From the NCBI RefSeq assembly GCF_008710155.1, contig NZ_VYPZ01000001.1:496001-560000 (forward strand): a stretch of DNA of 64,000 bases, read 5' to 3'. The notes under the pieces are model-generated. The model had not been told where the DNA came from. It ran no database searches and saw nothing but the letters and a program-made list of their open reading frames with translations. Made by a program: the position numbers and the translations under genes. The stretch is from Sphingobium limneticum (lineage in GTDB: Bacteria > Pseudomonadota > Alphaproteobacteria > Sphingomonadales > Sphingomonadaceae). This document shows positions 35,917-44,183 of the stretch, piece by piece. The stretch's first letter is position 1; each line of letters opens with the position of its first letter.

Positions 35917-36566
35917 CCTGCGTCCGCCTGCCTGTCCGGGTGAGCCGCGGCGACCGGCGGTTCCGCGCGGAGGCGGTCAACCGTTTCGACCAATCGGGGA
36001 AAGTCGCTTAAATCGACGCCGAAACGCTCCGCCGAATAGAGTTGCGGCACGATATGGCAATCGGCCAGCGTCAGCGCGTCGCCAAAGCAGAAGCGGCCAC
36101 CATGGTGCGCCACCAGCGTTTCGAGCGCGCCGAAACCCTGAGCGATCCAATGGGCGATCCAGCCCTTCACAGCCTCCGGCGAAGCGCCAAGATCGTCGCG
36201 CAGGCGGTTGAGAACGCGGGCATTGTTGAGTGGATGGATGTCGCAGGCAACGAGCATCGCCATGCTGCGGACCACTGCCCGGTCGATCGCTCCTCTCGGC
36301 AGCAGCGGCGGATCGGGATAGCGTTCGTCCAGCCATTCCATGATCGCGCTGGATTGGGTGAGAACATGGCCCTCTGCCTCCAGCGCGGGGACCAGCCCCT
36401 GAGGATTGAGCGCCAGATAATCGGGCGCGCGCTGCGCACCCGTGCGCAGGTCGTGGCTGACCTGATCATAGCGCAGACCCTTGATATTCAGGGCGATCCG
36501 GGTGCGGTAGCTGGTCCCAGAACGCCAATAGCCGTGCAGGATCAAGGCGGGGTCGTGCGTTTCCAT
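35913..36566 (-). CDS. maiA: Maleylacetoacetate isomerase / zeta-class GST-like protein
   Basis: 217 residues with a glutathione S-transferase fold: N-terminal thioredoxin-like domain with WRSGTSYRTRIALNIKG at the position of the zeta-class SSCSxRVRIAL motif, QGLVPALE and QSSAIMEWLDERYPDPPLLP, then an all-helical domain ending in DALTLADCHIVPQLYSAERF. Zeta-class enzymes isomerise maleylacetoacetate or maleylpyruvate using glutathione, in tyrosine or gentisate breakdown. No other gene of those routes is nearby, so the substrate is inferred only from family. It lies 43 bases downstream of a CaiB-type gene in the same direction. The ATG at 36566 gives the family N-terminus. Confidence 0.83.
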   Translation of the reverse strand: METHDPALILHGYWRSGTSYRTRIALNIKGLRYDQVSHDLRTGAQRAPDYLALNPQGLVPALEAEGHVLTQSSAIMEWLDERYPDPPLLPRGAIDRAVVRSMAMLVACDIHPLNNARVLNRLRDDLGASPEAVKGWIAHWIAQGFGALETLVAHHGGRFCFGDALTLADCHIVPQLYSAERFGVDLSDFPRLVETVDRLRAEPPVAAAHPDRQADAG

Positions 36567-36609
36567 GGATGGAGGATAGCCGCTGGCCGGCCTGGCGCCA
36601 AGCGGAGGA

Positions 36610-37722
36610 TCAGGTCCGCCATGCCGGGTCGATCGCATCCAGCCCGACTTCGGTCGCCGGCGGCGGGCTGGCGATCGCGCCGGGGGTTCTGCTGAAGCGG
36701 GGCGCGGGCATGGGTTGCAGGACGCCGCCGGGTCGGCCGAACATGCCACGCGCCTGCGCCTGGGGGTGCTCCGCCGCCTCGTCCGGTGAGAGGACCGGGG
36801 TGACGCAGGCGTCGCGTCCGGCAAACACCGCCACCCATTCGTCCCGCGTGCGGCCGGCGAATATGGATGTGAAGCGCGCCTTCGTCCGGGGCCAGGCGTC
36901 GCGATCATGCTGGGCCGGCAGATCCGAGGCGTCGATGCCCAATCCTGCGATCAATTCGGCATAGAAAGCGGGCTCTATCGCACCGACCGCCATGAATTGG
37001 CCGTCCGCCGTGCGATATATGTCATAGAAGGGCGCGCCGCCGTCCAGCAGATTGTCGCCACGCCGGTCGCTCCACAGGTTCATCGCGCGAAAGCCATGGA
37101 TCATGGTGGACAGCAGCGCCGTCCCTTCGATCATGGCGGCATCGACCACTTGGCCCTGCCCGCTTTGGCGCACCTCCAGAAGGGCACAGACGATACCGAA
37201 GGCCATCATCATGCCGCCGCCGCCCATATCGGCAACCATGTTGAGGTTCGGCCGAGGATTTTCATCCCCTGGTCCGCAGAGCATCAGGCTGCCCGACATG
37301 GCGAAATAATTGATATCGTGGCCGGCCAGATGCGCCATCGGACCGTCCTGCCCCCAGCCGGTCATGCGCGCATAGACCAGCGCGGGATTGCGGGCGAGGC
37401 ATATGTCGGGGCCAAGACCCAGCCGTTCCATGACGCCGGGCCGATAGCCCTCCAGCAGCACATCGGCCGTTTCGACCAGAGACAGGAGTTGCGCGGCACC
37501 CGCCGGCGTCTTGAGATCGAGGCCGATCATTTCCCGTCCGCGATGGAGCAGATTTTTCTCCGGGTCGACCGGTGGAACCATGGGCGGTGCGCCGGCCCGC
37601 TCCACCCGCAGGACGGTCGCGCCCATATCCGCCAGCATCATCCCGCAGAAAGGACCGGGGCCCACGCCCGCTACTTCCAGAATCTTCACCCCGACGAGCG
37701 GCCCGCGTCTGTCCATCCCCAT
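36610..37722 (-). CDS. CaiB/BaiF (AMACR-like) CoA-transferase family protein
   Basis: 370 residues, class III CoA-transferase fold. The N-terminus shows LVGVKILEVAGVGPGPFCGMM and LADMGATVLRVE, with LLEGYRPGVMERLGLGPDI. The conserved catalytic Asp is probably in NMVADMGGGG near residue 157. The closest named subgroup is alpha-methylacyl-CoA racemase, which inverts 2-methylacyl-CoA in branched or sterol side-chain breakdown; transfer of CoA between acids is the alternative. The ATG at 37722 is preceded by GGGAAGAGG at good spacing; the frame opens at 37749. It probably forms an operon with the GST-like gene and is divergent from ppk2. Confidence 0.88.
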   Translation of the reverse strand: MGMDRRGPLVGVKILEVAGVGPGPFCGMMLADMGATVLRVERAGAPPMVPPVDPEKNLLHRGREMIGLDLKTPAGAAQLLSLVETADVLLEGYRPGVMERLGLGPDICLARNPALVYARMTGWGQDGPMAHLAGHDINYFAMSGSLMLCGPGDENPRPNLNMVADMGGGGMMMAFGIVCALLEVRQSGQGQVVDAAMIEGTALLSTMIHGFRAMNLWSDRRGDNLLDGGAPFYDIYRTADGQFMAVGAIEPAFYAELIAGLGIDASDLPAQHDRDAWPRTKARFTSIFAGRTRDEWVAVFAGRDACVTPVLSPDEAAEHPQAQARGMFGRPGGVLQPMPAPRFSRTPGAIASPPPATEVGLDAIDPAWRT

Positions 37723-37869
37723 CCCATCCTCTTCCCGTTTCGCTACCATGCTATAAGCGTGCCCGCCGGCGGATCGCAGCGTTTTTCCGTCGTCGGCGAC
37801 CGCACCGTCAACACATTGTCATCCCCCGATGCGAGGAAGGCGTATTGCCATCGCAGCGAGAGTGCCATC

Positions 37870-38787
37870 ATGACCTTCGACGACCCCAGCTTCGCCATGG
37901 ACCGGATCAAGGCGGAAATTGCCGACAGTTTCGACGAGGAACTGGAAATGGAGATCGACGAGGACCGGCTGGAGACGATGCTCGCCGACATGGAGGAGCA
38001 CCCCGATCGGGAGCAGTTGGAGCGGCGTACCTATTTCCGCGAGTTGTTCCGCCTGCAACATGAACTGATCCGGCTGCAGGATTGGGTGGTGCACAAGGGG
38101 CTGAAAGTCGTCGTCCTGTTCGAAGGGCGCGATTCAGCCGGCAAGGGTGGCGCGATCAAGCGTATCACCCAGCGACTGAACCCGCGCGTGTGCCGGGTGG
38201 CCGCCCTGCCCGCGCCCAACGAGCGCGAGCGGACCCAATGGTATTTCCAGCGCTATGCCGCCCATCTGCCGGCAGCGGGCGAAATCGTGCTGTTCGACCG
38301 TAGCTGGTATAACCGGGCCGGTGTGGAGCGCGTCATGGGCTTTTGTTCGGAGGAGGATGTCGAGGAATTCTTCCGATCGGTCCCGGAATTCGAGCGGATG
38401 CTGGTGCGGTCGGGCATCATCCTGGTCAAATATTGGTTTTCCATCACCGACGAAGAACAGCAGTTCCGCTTTGCCATGCGCATCCATGATCCATTGAAGC
38501 AATGGAAGCTGTCGCCGATGGACGTGGAGTCGCGCCGTCGCTGGGAGGATTATACCCGCGCCAAGGAAACGATGCTGGAGCATACGCATATTCCCGAAGC
38601 CCCCTGGTGGGTGGTCGAGGCGGTCGACAAGAAGCGTGCCCGGCTCAACTGTATCGCCCATCTGCTGGAACAGATCCCTTATGAGGATGTACCCAAGGCG
38701 CCCGTGGTGCTGCCCGACCGGGTGCGCAACGCAGACTATATTCGCCATCCGGTGTCGGACGACATGATCGTGCCGGATCGTTACTGA
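37870..38787 (+). CDS. ppk2: Polyphosphate kinase 2 family protein
   Basis: 305 residues, single-domain PPK2, which moves phosphate between polyphosphate and nucleoside diphosphates. Walker A is GRDSAGKGGAIKRI near residue 88, the lid-module motif DRSWYNRAGVERVMGFC near 145, and the PPK2 segment RIHDPLKQWKLSPMD near 205. The acidic N-terminal helix (EELEMEIDEDRLETMLADME) is usual for this family in Alphaproteobacteria. The ATG at 37870 gives the expected length; the frame is open far upstream without coding character. It is convergent with the Lrp/cyanophycinase operon, putting two reserve-polymer enzymes side by side. Confidence 0.93.
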   Translation: MTFDDPSFAMDRIKAEIADSFDEELEMEIDEDRLETMLADMEEHPDREQLERRTYFRELFRLQHELIRLQDWVVHKGLKVVVLFEGRDSAGKGGAIKRITQRLNPRVCRVAALPAPNERERTQWYFQRYAAHLPAAGEIVLFDRSWYNRAGVERVMGFCSEEDVEEFFRSVPEFERMLVRSGIILVKYWFSITDEEQQFRFAMRIHDPLKQWKLSPMDVESRRRWEDYTRAKETMLEHTHIPEAPWWVVEAVDKKRARLNCIAHLLEQIPYEDVPKAPVVLPDRVRNADYIRHPVSDDMIVPDRY

Positions 38788-38812
38788 TTGCAGAAGGCGA
38801 CGGAGCGGGACG

Positions 38813-39259
38813 TCAACGCTCCAGCTTCGTCGCCAGCAGCACCAGGGTGGTCGTCTTTTCGATGCCGTCCAGCTGGCCGATATCGTCGATGATGTCGTTG
38901 AGTTCGGCCCCGCCCTCCGCCTCCAGCACGGCGATGATGTCATATTCGCCACTGATGGCATGGATGGCCTGAACATCGTCGATGCGCATGAGGGCGCTTT
39001 CCACGTCGCGGCGATAGCGGGGAAGCGTTTTGATCATCATATGCGCGCGCATGCGGCTGGCGGAAAATTGGGTGCCGAGGCGGATCGTGTAGCCCGCCAC
39101 GATCCCCTCTTCTTCCAGCCGGGCGATACGCGAATAGAGATGGCCTCGCGATACGCCCAATTCCTTGGCTAGTTGAGCGATAGGCTGGCGTGAATCCCGT
39201 CGCAGCAGCGCCAGCAGCCGCTCATCCACCTCGTCCAGGCGTGGGCCACCATGGGGCAT
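38813..39259 (-). CDS. Lrp/AsnC family transcriptional regulator
   Basis: 148 residues. The N-terminal HTH (DEVDERLLALLRRDSRQPIAQ, LGVSRGHLYSRIARLEEEGIV) is followed by a RAM/AsnC ligand domain (AIHAISGEYDIIAVLEAE). Family members sense amino acids. The ATG directly follows the stop of the cyanophycinase-isoaspartyl peptidase fusion with no gap, so the two are certainly co-transcribed. The products of that enzyme would be aspartate and arginine, plausible ligands for this regulator. The inverted repeat at 41221-41248 before the fusion gene is a possible target. Confidence 0.92.
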   Translation of the reverse strand: MPHGGPRLDEVDERLLALLRRDSRQPIAQLAKELGVSRGHLYSRIARLEEEGIVAGYTIRLGTQFSASRMRAHMMIKTLPRYRRDVESALMRIDDVQAIHAISGEYDIIAVLEAEGGAELNDIIDDIGQLDGIEKTTTLVLLATKLER

Positions 39260-41182
39260 TTAATTGCTCATGGCTTCATCCGCGAACATCGCGATCTGGG
39301 GCGTCGTGCCCGCCGAAATGCGGCCACGATACATGCCAAGGTCGTTGATGGCGAAGGCCGGAACACCATCGACGCCCATGGCGATCAGGCCGCCATCGCC
39401 GCCGATTGCACCGACCGCGTCTATGGTCGATTGCGCGGCATCGGCCAGCGTCTGGCCATGCCAGGCGACGCGGTCACACAGCTGGCGCGCAGCGCTTTCC
39501 CGTATGAAATATTCGCCCGACCCGGTGGCCGAGACGGCGCACTGGCCATTTTTGGCGTAGGTGCCCGCTCCAATGATGGGGGAGTCGCCGACCCGGCCCC
39601 AGCGCTTGCCGGTCATGCCGCCGGTCGATGTCGCCGCCGCCAGATTGCCCTGCTGGTCCAGCGCCACCGCGCCGACGGTGCCAAACAAATGGGTGCGATC
39701 GACTGCTGCGGCTTGTTTCCTGCGCCAGGCGAGCAGTTGCTGCCAGCGTTCGTTCGTCTTGAAATAAGCGGGGTCGACCTGTTCCAACCCCTGTTCGACC
39801 GAGAAGCGGTCGGCGCCCGGCCCGGCCAGCATGACATGGCGGCTCTTGTCCATCACCGCGCGGGCCAGATCCACCGGATGGCGGGTGCGGGTAACGCCGG
39901 CGACAGCGCCCGCCTTGAGCGTTGCGCCGTCCATGATCGCGGCATCCAGTTCGTTGCGTCCTTCTGCCGTGAAGACCGCGCCACGACCGGCATTGAATAG
40001 GGGGTTATCCTCCAGCACACGCACCGCCGCTTCGACGGCATCGAGCGAAGTGCCGCCTTTATCGAGGACGGCACCACCGGCGCGGAGTGCAGAGTCCAAG
40101 CCAGCGCGATAGGCCTTTTCCTTTTCGGGCGAGAGGGTGGCGCGTTCGATCACGCCCGCCCCGCCATGGATAGCCAGCGACCAGCGGGGCGGCTGCGCCA
40201 CTTTGCCGCCCTGCGCGCTGTAGATGCGCTCGAACAGGGGGCGATCGACCGTGCCCTGCGGCAGGTGCAGGACGGAGTTGGCGCCGATGCCCGTCACCTT
40301 GATGCGGGCGACGTTGAGCGGGCCTTTGGGATCGAGGCCGCGCAGGCTGCTGCCATCGACCAGCCAGGCGCCGCCATCCGGCGCGGTGGCGTAGATATGG
40401 CTGCTGCCGTCCGGTTCGACGGCCAGCGCAGCGCTTTCATCGACGCCAAGGCCGAGCATGGCGGGCTGATCGGTGGGGCGGCCCGCCTGTGCCTTCGCGA
40501 CGAAGGCGAAGAGGCGGCCGAGGCGATCGCGTTCCTTGAAATGGGTGTCGGTGACGATGCCCTTGAGCAACGAGAGATGCAGGAAGTCGCCCTCGATCGT
40601 ATTGGCGGGACCGAAGGGGGCGGCCAGCGCTTCGGGGCTGGTGATACTGCCATCGTCCATCGCGCCATAAAGCTTCTCGCCCAGCATGGCGAGGCCGGCG
40701 CTGGTTCCCGCGATCGGCTTGCCCGCAGCGACATGAGCGTCGAGCAATGCGGCGACGGGCGTGCCCTTCCAGAAGCGGACATAGCGGGCCTGGTCGCCGC
40801 CGGCGATGAAGATGCCGTCGGCCCGTTTCAGGCTGGCGAGGATCTTGGGATCGGTGGCGGCGGCGCGGTTGGTGAAGACGAAGGTTTCGGCGGACTGGAT
40901 GCCGCCCAGTTCGCGGAAAAATTCCTCGCCGATCTGCCCCTCCTGCGAGGCGCGCAGGATGACGATATGGCCATGGCCCGCCTTGGCGAAGAACCATTGC
41001 ATGGCGTCGTGATTGCGATCGCCCCCGCCCATCAGCAGCAGCCCTCCCGACACCGGATCGGGCGTGGGCGTGGTCAGTTTGCCAAGGCGATAATGGCGAT
41101 AGCCCGCCTCCTTCGCCTGGGCTGTCACCATGGTGGTCGCCAGAGCGGCGAACGCGATCAAGGCCTTCAGCCTGCGCCGCAT
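39260..41182 (-). CDS. Secreted cyanophycinase-isoaspartyl peptidase fusion
   Basis: 640 residues with two enzymes in one exported chain. The signal peptide is MRRRLKALIAFAALATTMV to about AQA. Residues about 35-320 form a peptidase S51 domain of cyanophycinase type: LLLMGGGDRNHD, IFIAGGDQARYVRFW, and the nucleophile Ser near 161 in GTSAGLAML. Residues about 335-640 form an N-terminal-nucleophile isoaspartyl peptidase/asparaginase: AIHGGAGVIE, NPLFNAGRGAVF, and the autocleavage site HLFG/TVGAVALD with Thr near 502. Cyanophycinase cuts cyanophycin to beta-Asp-Arg, and the second domain could split that to Asp and Arg. The ATG at 41182 follows AAGGAG. The next gene is an Lrp regulator, and a TonB receptor is divergent. 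Confidence 0.9.
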   Translation of the reverse strand: MRRRLKALIAFAALATTMVTAQAKEAGYRHYRLGKLTTPTPDPVSGGLLLMGGGDRNHDAMQWFFAKAGHGHIVILRASQEGQIGEEFFRELGGIQSAETFVFTNRAAATDPKILASLKRADGIFIAGGDQARYVRFWKGTPVAALLDAHVAAGKPIAGTSAGLAMLGEKLYGAMDDGSITSPEALAAPFGPANTIEGDFLHLSLLKGIVTDTHFKERDRLGRLFAFVAKAQAGRPTDQPAMLGLGVDESAALAVEPDGSSHIYATAPDGGAWLVDGSSLRGLDPKGPLNVARIKVTGIGANSVLHLPQGTVDRPLFERIYSAQGGKVAQPPRWSLAIHGGAGVIERATLSPEKEKAYRAGLDSALRAGGAVLDKGGTSLDAVEAAVRVLEDNPLFNAGRGAVFTAEGRNELDAAIMDGATLKAGAVAGVTRTRHPVDLARAVMDKSRHVMLAGPGADRFSVEQGLEQVDPAYFKTNERWQQLLAWRRKQAAAVDRTHLFGTVGAVALDQQGNLAAATSTGGMTGKRWGRVGDSPIIGAGTYAKNGQCAVSATGSGEYFIRESAARQLCDRVAWHGQTLADAAQSTIDAVGAIGGDGGLIAMGVDGVPAFAINDLGMYRGRISAGTTPQIAMFADEAMSN

Positions 41183-41220
41183 ATCAATCTCCTTCACTCG
41201 ATATGCGCATTTTCATGTCA

Positions 41221-41248
41221 CATATTGTCCACAGCGCAAAACAATATG
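41221..41248. promoter_or_regulatory. Inverted repeat between the cyanophycinase fusion and TonB receptor
   Basis: CATATTGT (41221-41228) and ACAATATG (41241-41248), perfect 8-bp arms with a 12-nt spacer, in the 168-bp divergent promoter region. The AT-rich arms stand out from the GC-rich background. This is a candidate operator for the Lrp-family regulator of the same operon. Confidence 0.45.
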
Positions 41249-41272
41249 TTCCTGACGGCCATCAGTCTGATT

Positions 41273-41290
41273 GAAACGGAAAGCCGTTTC
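41273..41290. promoter_or_regulatory. Small hairpin upstream of the 930-residue TonB receptor
   Basis: GAAACGG-AAAG-CCGTTTC (41273-41279 with 41284-41290), 60 bases before the receptor ATG. It may be part of the mRNA leader or a second operator. Confidence 0.3.
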
Positions 41291-41350
41291 TGTTGTAATA
41301 TGCAGAAATATGGGGACATGCGGCATTTGGGGCCGCGAACAGGGGGTTAT

Positions 41351-44143
41351 ATGCGGTTGTCGGGAACGATACGTCTGGCGCTGGGGCTGGGATGCAGCCT
41401 GCCGGCGCTGATGGGTGGCGCGATGGCACAGACGGCCGCTGAGCCAAGTGGAGAGAGCGAGATCATCGTCACCGGATCGCGCATTCCCCGCGCCGCGCAG
41501 GAAGGACCGGCGCCGGTCACGACCATTACCGCCGACACGATCCGCGCCAACGGCTATACCAGCGTACCCGACATCCTGCGCGCCGTGACGCAAAATGGAG
41601 GCGAGACGCAAAGCCAGCAAAGCTTCAGCGGCGCCAGCTTCACGCCCGGCGCGCAGCAGGTCGATCTGCGCGGGCTTGGTCCCAATCATACGCTGGTGCT
41701 GGTCAATGGCCGTCGCATCGCCGACTTCCCCCTGCCCTTCAATGGGCGCAGCAACTTCACCGACGTGTCCAACATTCCGCTGGGCCTGATCGAACAGGTC
41801 GAAGTGCTGAGTGGCAGCGCGTCGGCCATTTACGGGTCGGACGCGATCGCGGGCGTCATCAACTTCAAGCTGAAGGACAAGGTCGACGGCACGACGCTCG
41901 ACTATCGCCATGGCCGCACCGAACATGGCGGCGGCGCGTCGCACCGCATCACTGCGACGACGGGCTGGTCGAACGATCGCTTCCACATCGTCGCGGGCGC
42001 GGAATATCTGCTGCAAAAGCCTCTCTGGGCCTATCAGCGCAAGATACAGGACAGTACGGCGGACAATCCCGATACCGCCGTACCGCTCGCCCGGCGCACC
42101 TTTCTGCGCTACAATCCCGACGCCGACGAATATGTCGATCCGGGCGCGGCGACCTGTGGTGCGCTTTCCTATCTGAATGGCGGGTCCACCTATTATGCCT
42201 CGCGCCCGCGCTACGGCGCCTTTGACGATGCGCTCGATGATTATGGTCCGGGCTATTTCTGCGGCAGCAACACGTCGATCGGTTACGGCACGGTTATTTC
42301 CCGACGCGAAGGCTTCAACAGTTTTGCGTCGGCCGGCTATGAATTGTCGGACGCGGCACAATTGTTCGTCGATGCGCAGTTCGGCATCAGTAAGGTGGCG
42401 TTGCTGTCCGACGTGCTGAGCTGGGGCTATCAGAATAGTTCGGGCAGCAGCGACACGACCTTCTACAATAGTTTCGATGGGCAGCTGGACGATTGGTATC
42501 GCCAGTTCACGCCGGAGGAGTCGGGCGGCTTCGGCAATGTCATGACCCGCAACCGGCAGCAGACCTTCAGCATCACGCCGGGGATCAAGGGCAGCTTCGC
42601 CGACAAATGGTCCTATGAGCTGTCCTACAACCACAGCGAATATAAGGCGAAGGTCAAATTCCCGCAAATCATCGCGGCGAAGGCGAACGCCCTGTTCCTG
42701 GGCGCGCAGCAGGGCGTGGACGAGGATAGCGGCTATCCCATCTTCAACGCCGACCCGGCCCGGCTCTACACGCCGCTGACCAAGGCGGAATATGACAGTA
42801 TCGCCGTCTACAGCGTCTATAATCCCAAGAGCTGGACCGATAACGTCTCCGCCACATTGACCAGCACCGAATTGTTCAGCCTGCCGGCCGGCCCGGTCGG
42901 CTTCGCCGCAGTCGGCGAAATCGGCAAGCAGGGATACGACCTCAATCCCGATCCGCTGGCGCTGACCGACTATTATTATGGGCTGAAGGACAGCGCAGGC
43001 AAGGGCAAGCGGAGCCATTGGGCGCTGGGCGGGGAACTCCGCGTGCCAGTGACGAGCTTCCTCCAATTGTCGGGCGCGGCGCGTTTCGACCATTTCCGCT
43101 TTGCGGGCAATGGCATCGGCAAGTTCACCTATAATGGGGGCGCGGAATTGCGGCCGACCAGCACATTGTTGCTGAGGGCTGCTTACGGCACCAGCTTCCG
43201 CGCGCCCGACCTGCATTATGTCTTTACCGGGCCGGGCAACACTCATCCGTCAGCGACCGACTATTATAGCTGCCGCACCGAGGAGCCGGACGAGGATCTG
43301 GGCGATTGCAGCTATGCCGGCGAAGGCATCGTCGCCCAGCGCAACGGCAATCGCACGCTCAAGCCGGAAACGGCGAAGTCGTTGAATGCCGGCATCGTCT
43401 GGTCGCCGTCGCGCCATTTCGACGTGTCGGTCGACTATTTCCGCGTGTCGCTCTCCAACCAGGTGCAGGATCTGGATATCGACACATTGTTGCGCGACGA
43501 AGCGGATTGCCGGATCGGTACGACCATGGGTGGTGCGGCGGTCGATATCAATTCGCCCACCTGCCAGGATGCGATCACGCGCGTCCATCGCTTTACCGGC
43601 GGCGTCAACGAAGGCTATCTGGACTCCGTGTCGATCAACCCGATCAACATCGCGCATGAAAAGACCAGCGGCATCGACATCGCCGTGCATGGTAGCGTGC
43701 CGACCGGCTTTGGCGAGTTCAGCCTGTCGGTGGCGCATACCCATGTATTCGACCACAAGTTCCGCCAATATCCGGACGATGCGTCGATCAACAAGCTGGC
43801 CGCGACCAGCGGCTATTATATTCCGCGCGACAAGAGCACGGCCAGCATCACCTGGGCGGTCGAGGGGCTGAAATGGACGCTGGAAGGTGGGCGCTTGGGC
43901 AAGCTGCCCAATTATGACGAGAACGCCTATATCAAGGCGAGCTACCTGTTCAATTCGACGCTGCAATATGATTTCACCGATCATCTGCGCGGGTCGCTGT
44001 CGGTCACCAACCTGCTGGATCGCAAGCCGGTGAAGGACAGAACTTATGCCGCCTATCCCTATTATGACATCAGCTGGTTCGACAGTGTGGGTCGCAGCAT
44101 GTTCATGCAGCTGACCTATAAGCTGGGTGGATCGGCGCTTTGA
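41351..44143 (+). CDS. TonB-dependent receptor (large, peptide/polymer-type candidate)
   Basis: 930 residues. The signal peptide is MRLSGTIRLALGLGCSLPAL to about AMAQ. The plug starts SEIIVTGSRIPRAAQEGPAPV and has DLRGLGPNHTLVLVNGRRIAD and QVEVLSGSASAIYGSDAIAG, the pattern of the large sphingomonad and Caulobacter receptor group used for peptides, glycans or other carbon sources. The barrel ends MFMQLTYKLGGSAL. Several Cys residues occur in extracellular-loop regions (CGALSY, CGSNTS, CRTEEPDEDLGDC). AGGGGG precedes the ATG. Divergent from the secreted cyanophycinase-isoaspartyl peptidase gene, it probably imports its substrate or product. A hairpin follows the stop. Confidence 0.9.
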   Translation: MRLSGTIRLALGLGCSLPALMGGAMAQTAAEPSGESEIIVTGSRIPRAAQEGPAPVTTITADTIRANGYTSVPDILRAVTQNGGETQSQQSFSGASFTPGAQQVDLRGLGPNHTLVLVNGRRIADFPLPFNGRSNFTDVSNIPLGLIEQVEVLSGSASAIYGSDAIAGVINFKLKDKVDGTTLDYRHGRTEHGGGASHRITATTGWSNDRFHIVAGAEYLLQKPLWAYQRKIQDSTADNPDTAVPLARRTFLRYNPDADEYVDPGAATCGALSYLNGGSTYYASRPRYGAFDDALDDYGPGYFCGSNTSIGYGTVISRREGFNSFASAGYELSDAAQLFVDAQFGISKVALLSDVLSWGYQNSSGSSDTTFYNSFDGQLDDWYRQFTPEESGGFGNVMTRNRQQTFSITPGIKGSFADKWSYELSYNHSEYKAKVKFPQIIAAKANALFLGAQQGVDEDSGYPIFNADPARLYTPLTKAEYDSIAVYSVYNPKSWTDNVSATLTSTELFSLPAGPVGFAAVGEIGKQGYDLNPDPLALTDYYYGLKDSAGKGKRSHWALGGELRVPVTSFLQLSGAARFDHFRFAGNGIGKFTYNGGAELRPTSTLLLRAAYGTSFRAPDLHYVFTGPGNTHPSATDYYSCRTEEPDEDLGDCSYAGEGIVAQRNGNRTLKPETAKSLNAGIVWSPSRHFDVSVDYFRVSLSNQVQDLDIDTLLRDEADCRIGTTMGGAAVDINSPTCQDAITRVHRFTGGVNEGYLDSVSINPINIAHEKTSGIDIAVHGSVPTGFGEFSLSVAHTHVFDHKFRQYPDDASINKLAATSGYYIPRDKSTASITWAVEGLKWTLEGGRLGKLPNYDENAYIKASYLFNSTLQYDFTDHLRGSLSVTNLLDRKPVKDRTYAAYPYYDISWFDSVGRSMFMQLTYKLGGSAL

Positions 44144-44159
44144 TCTAGCGGAAGGATTT

Positions 44160-44183
44160 GGGGTTCATCTTCGCATGAACCCC
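44160..44183. terminator. Bidirectional terminator-like hairpin
   Basis: GGGGTTCAT (44160-44168) pairs with ATGAACCCC (44175-44183) over a 6-nt loop, between the convergent TonB receptor and CorA-type genes and overlapping the latter's 3' end. Confidence 0.55.

Noticed and set aside
35913..36566. Tyrosine or gentisate degradation cluster around the maleylacetoacetate isomerase-like gene
   Set aside because: No homogentisate or gentisate dioxygenase or fumarylacetoacetase is nearby; only the family assignment is supported.
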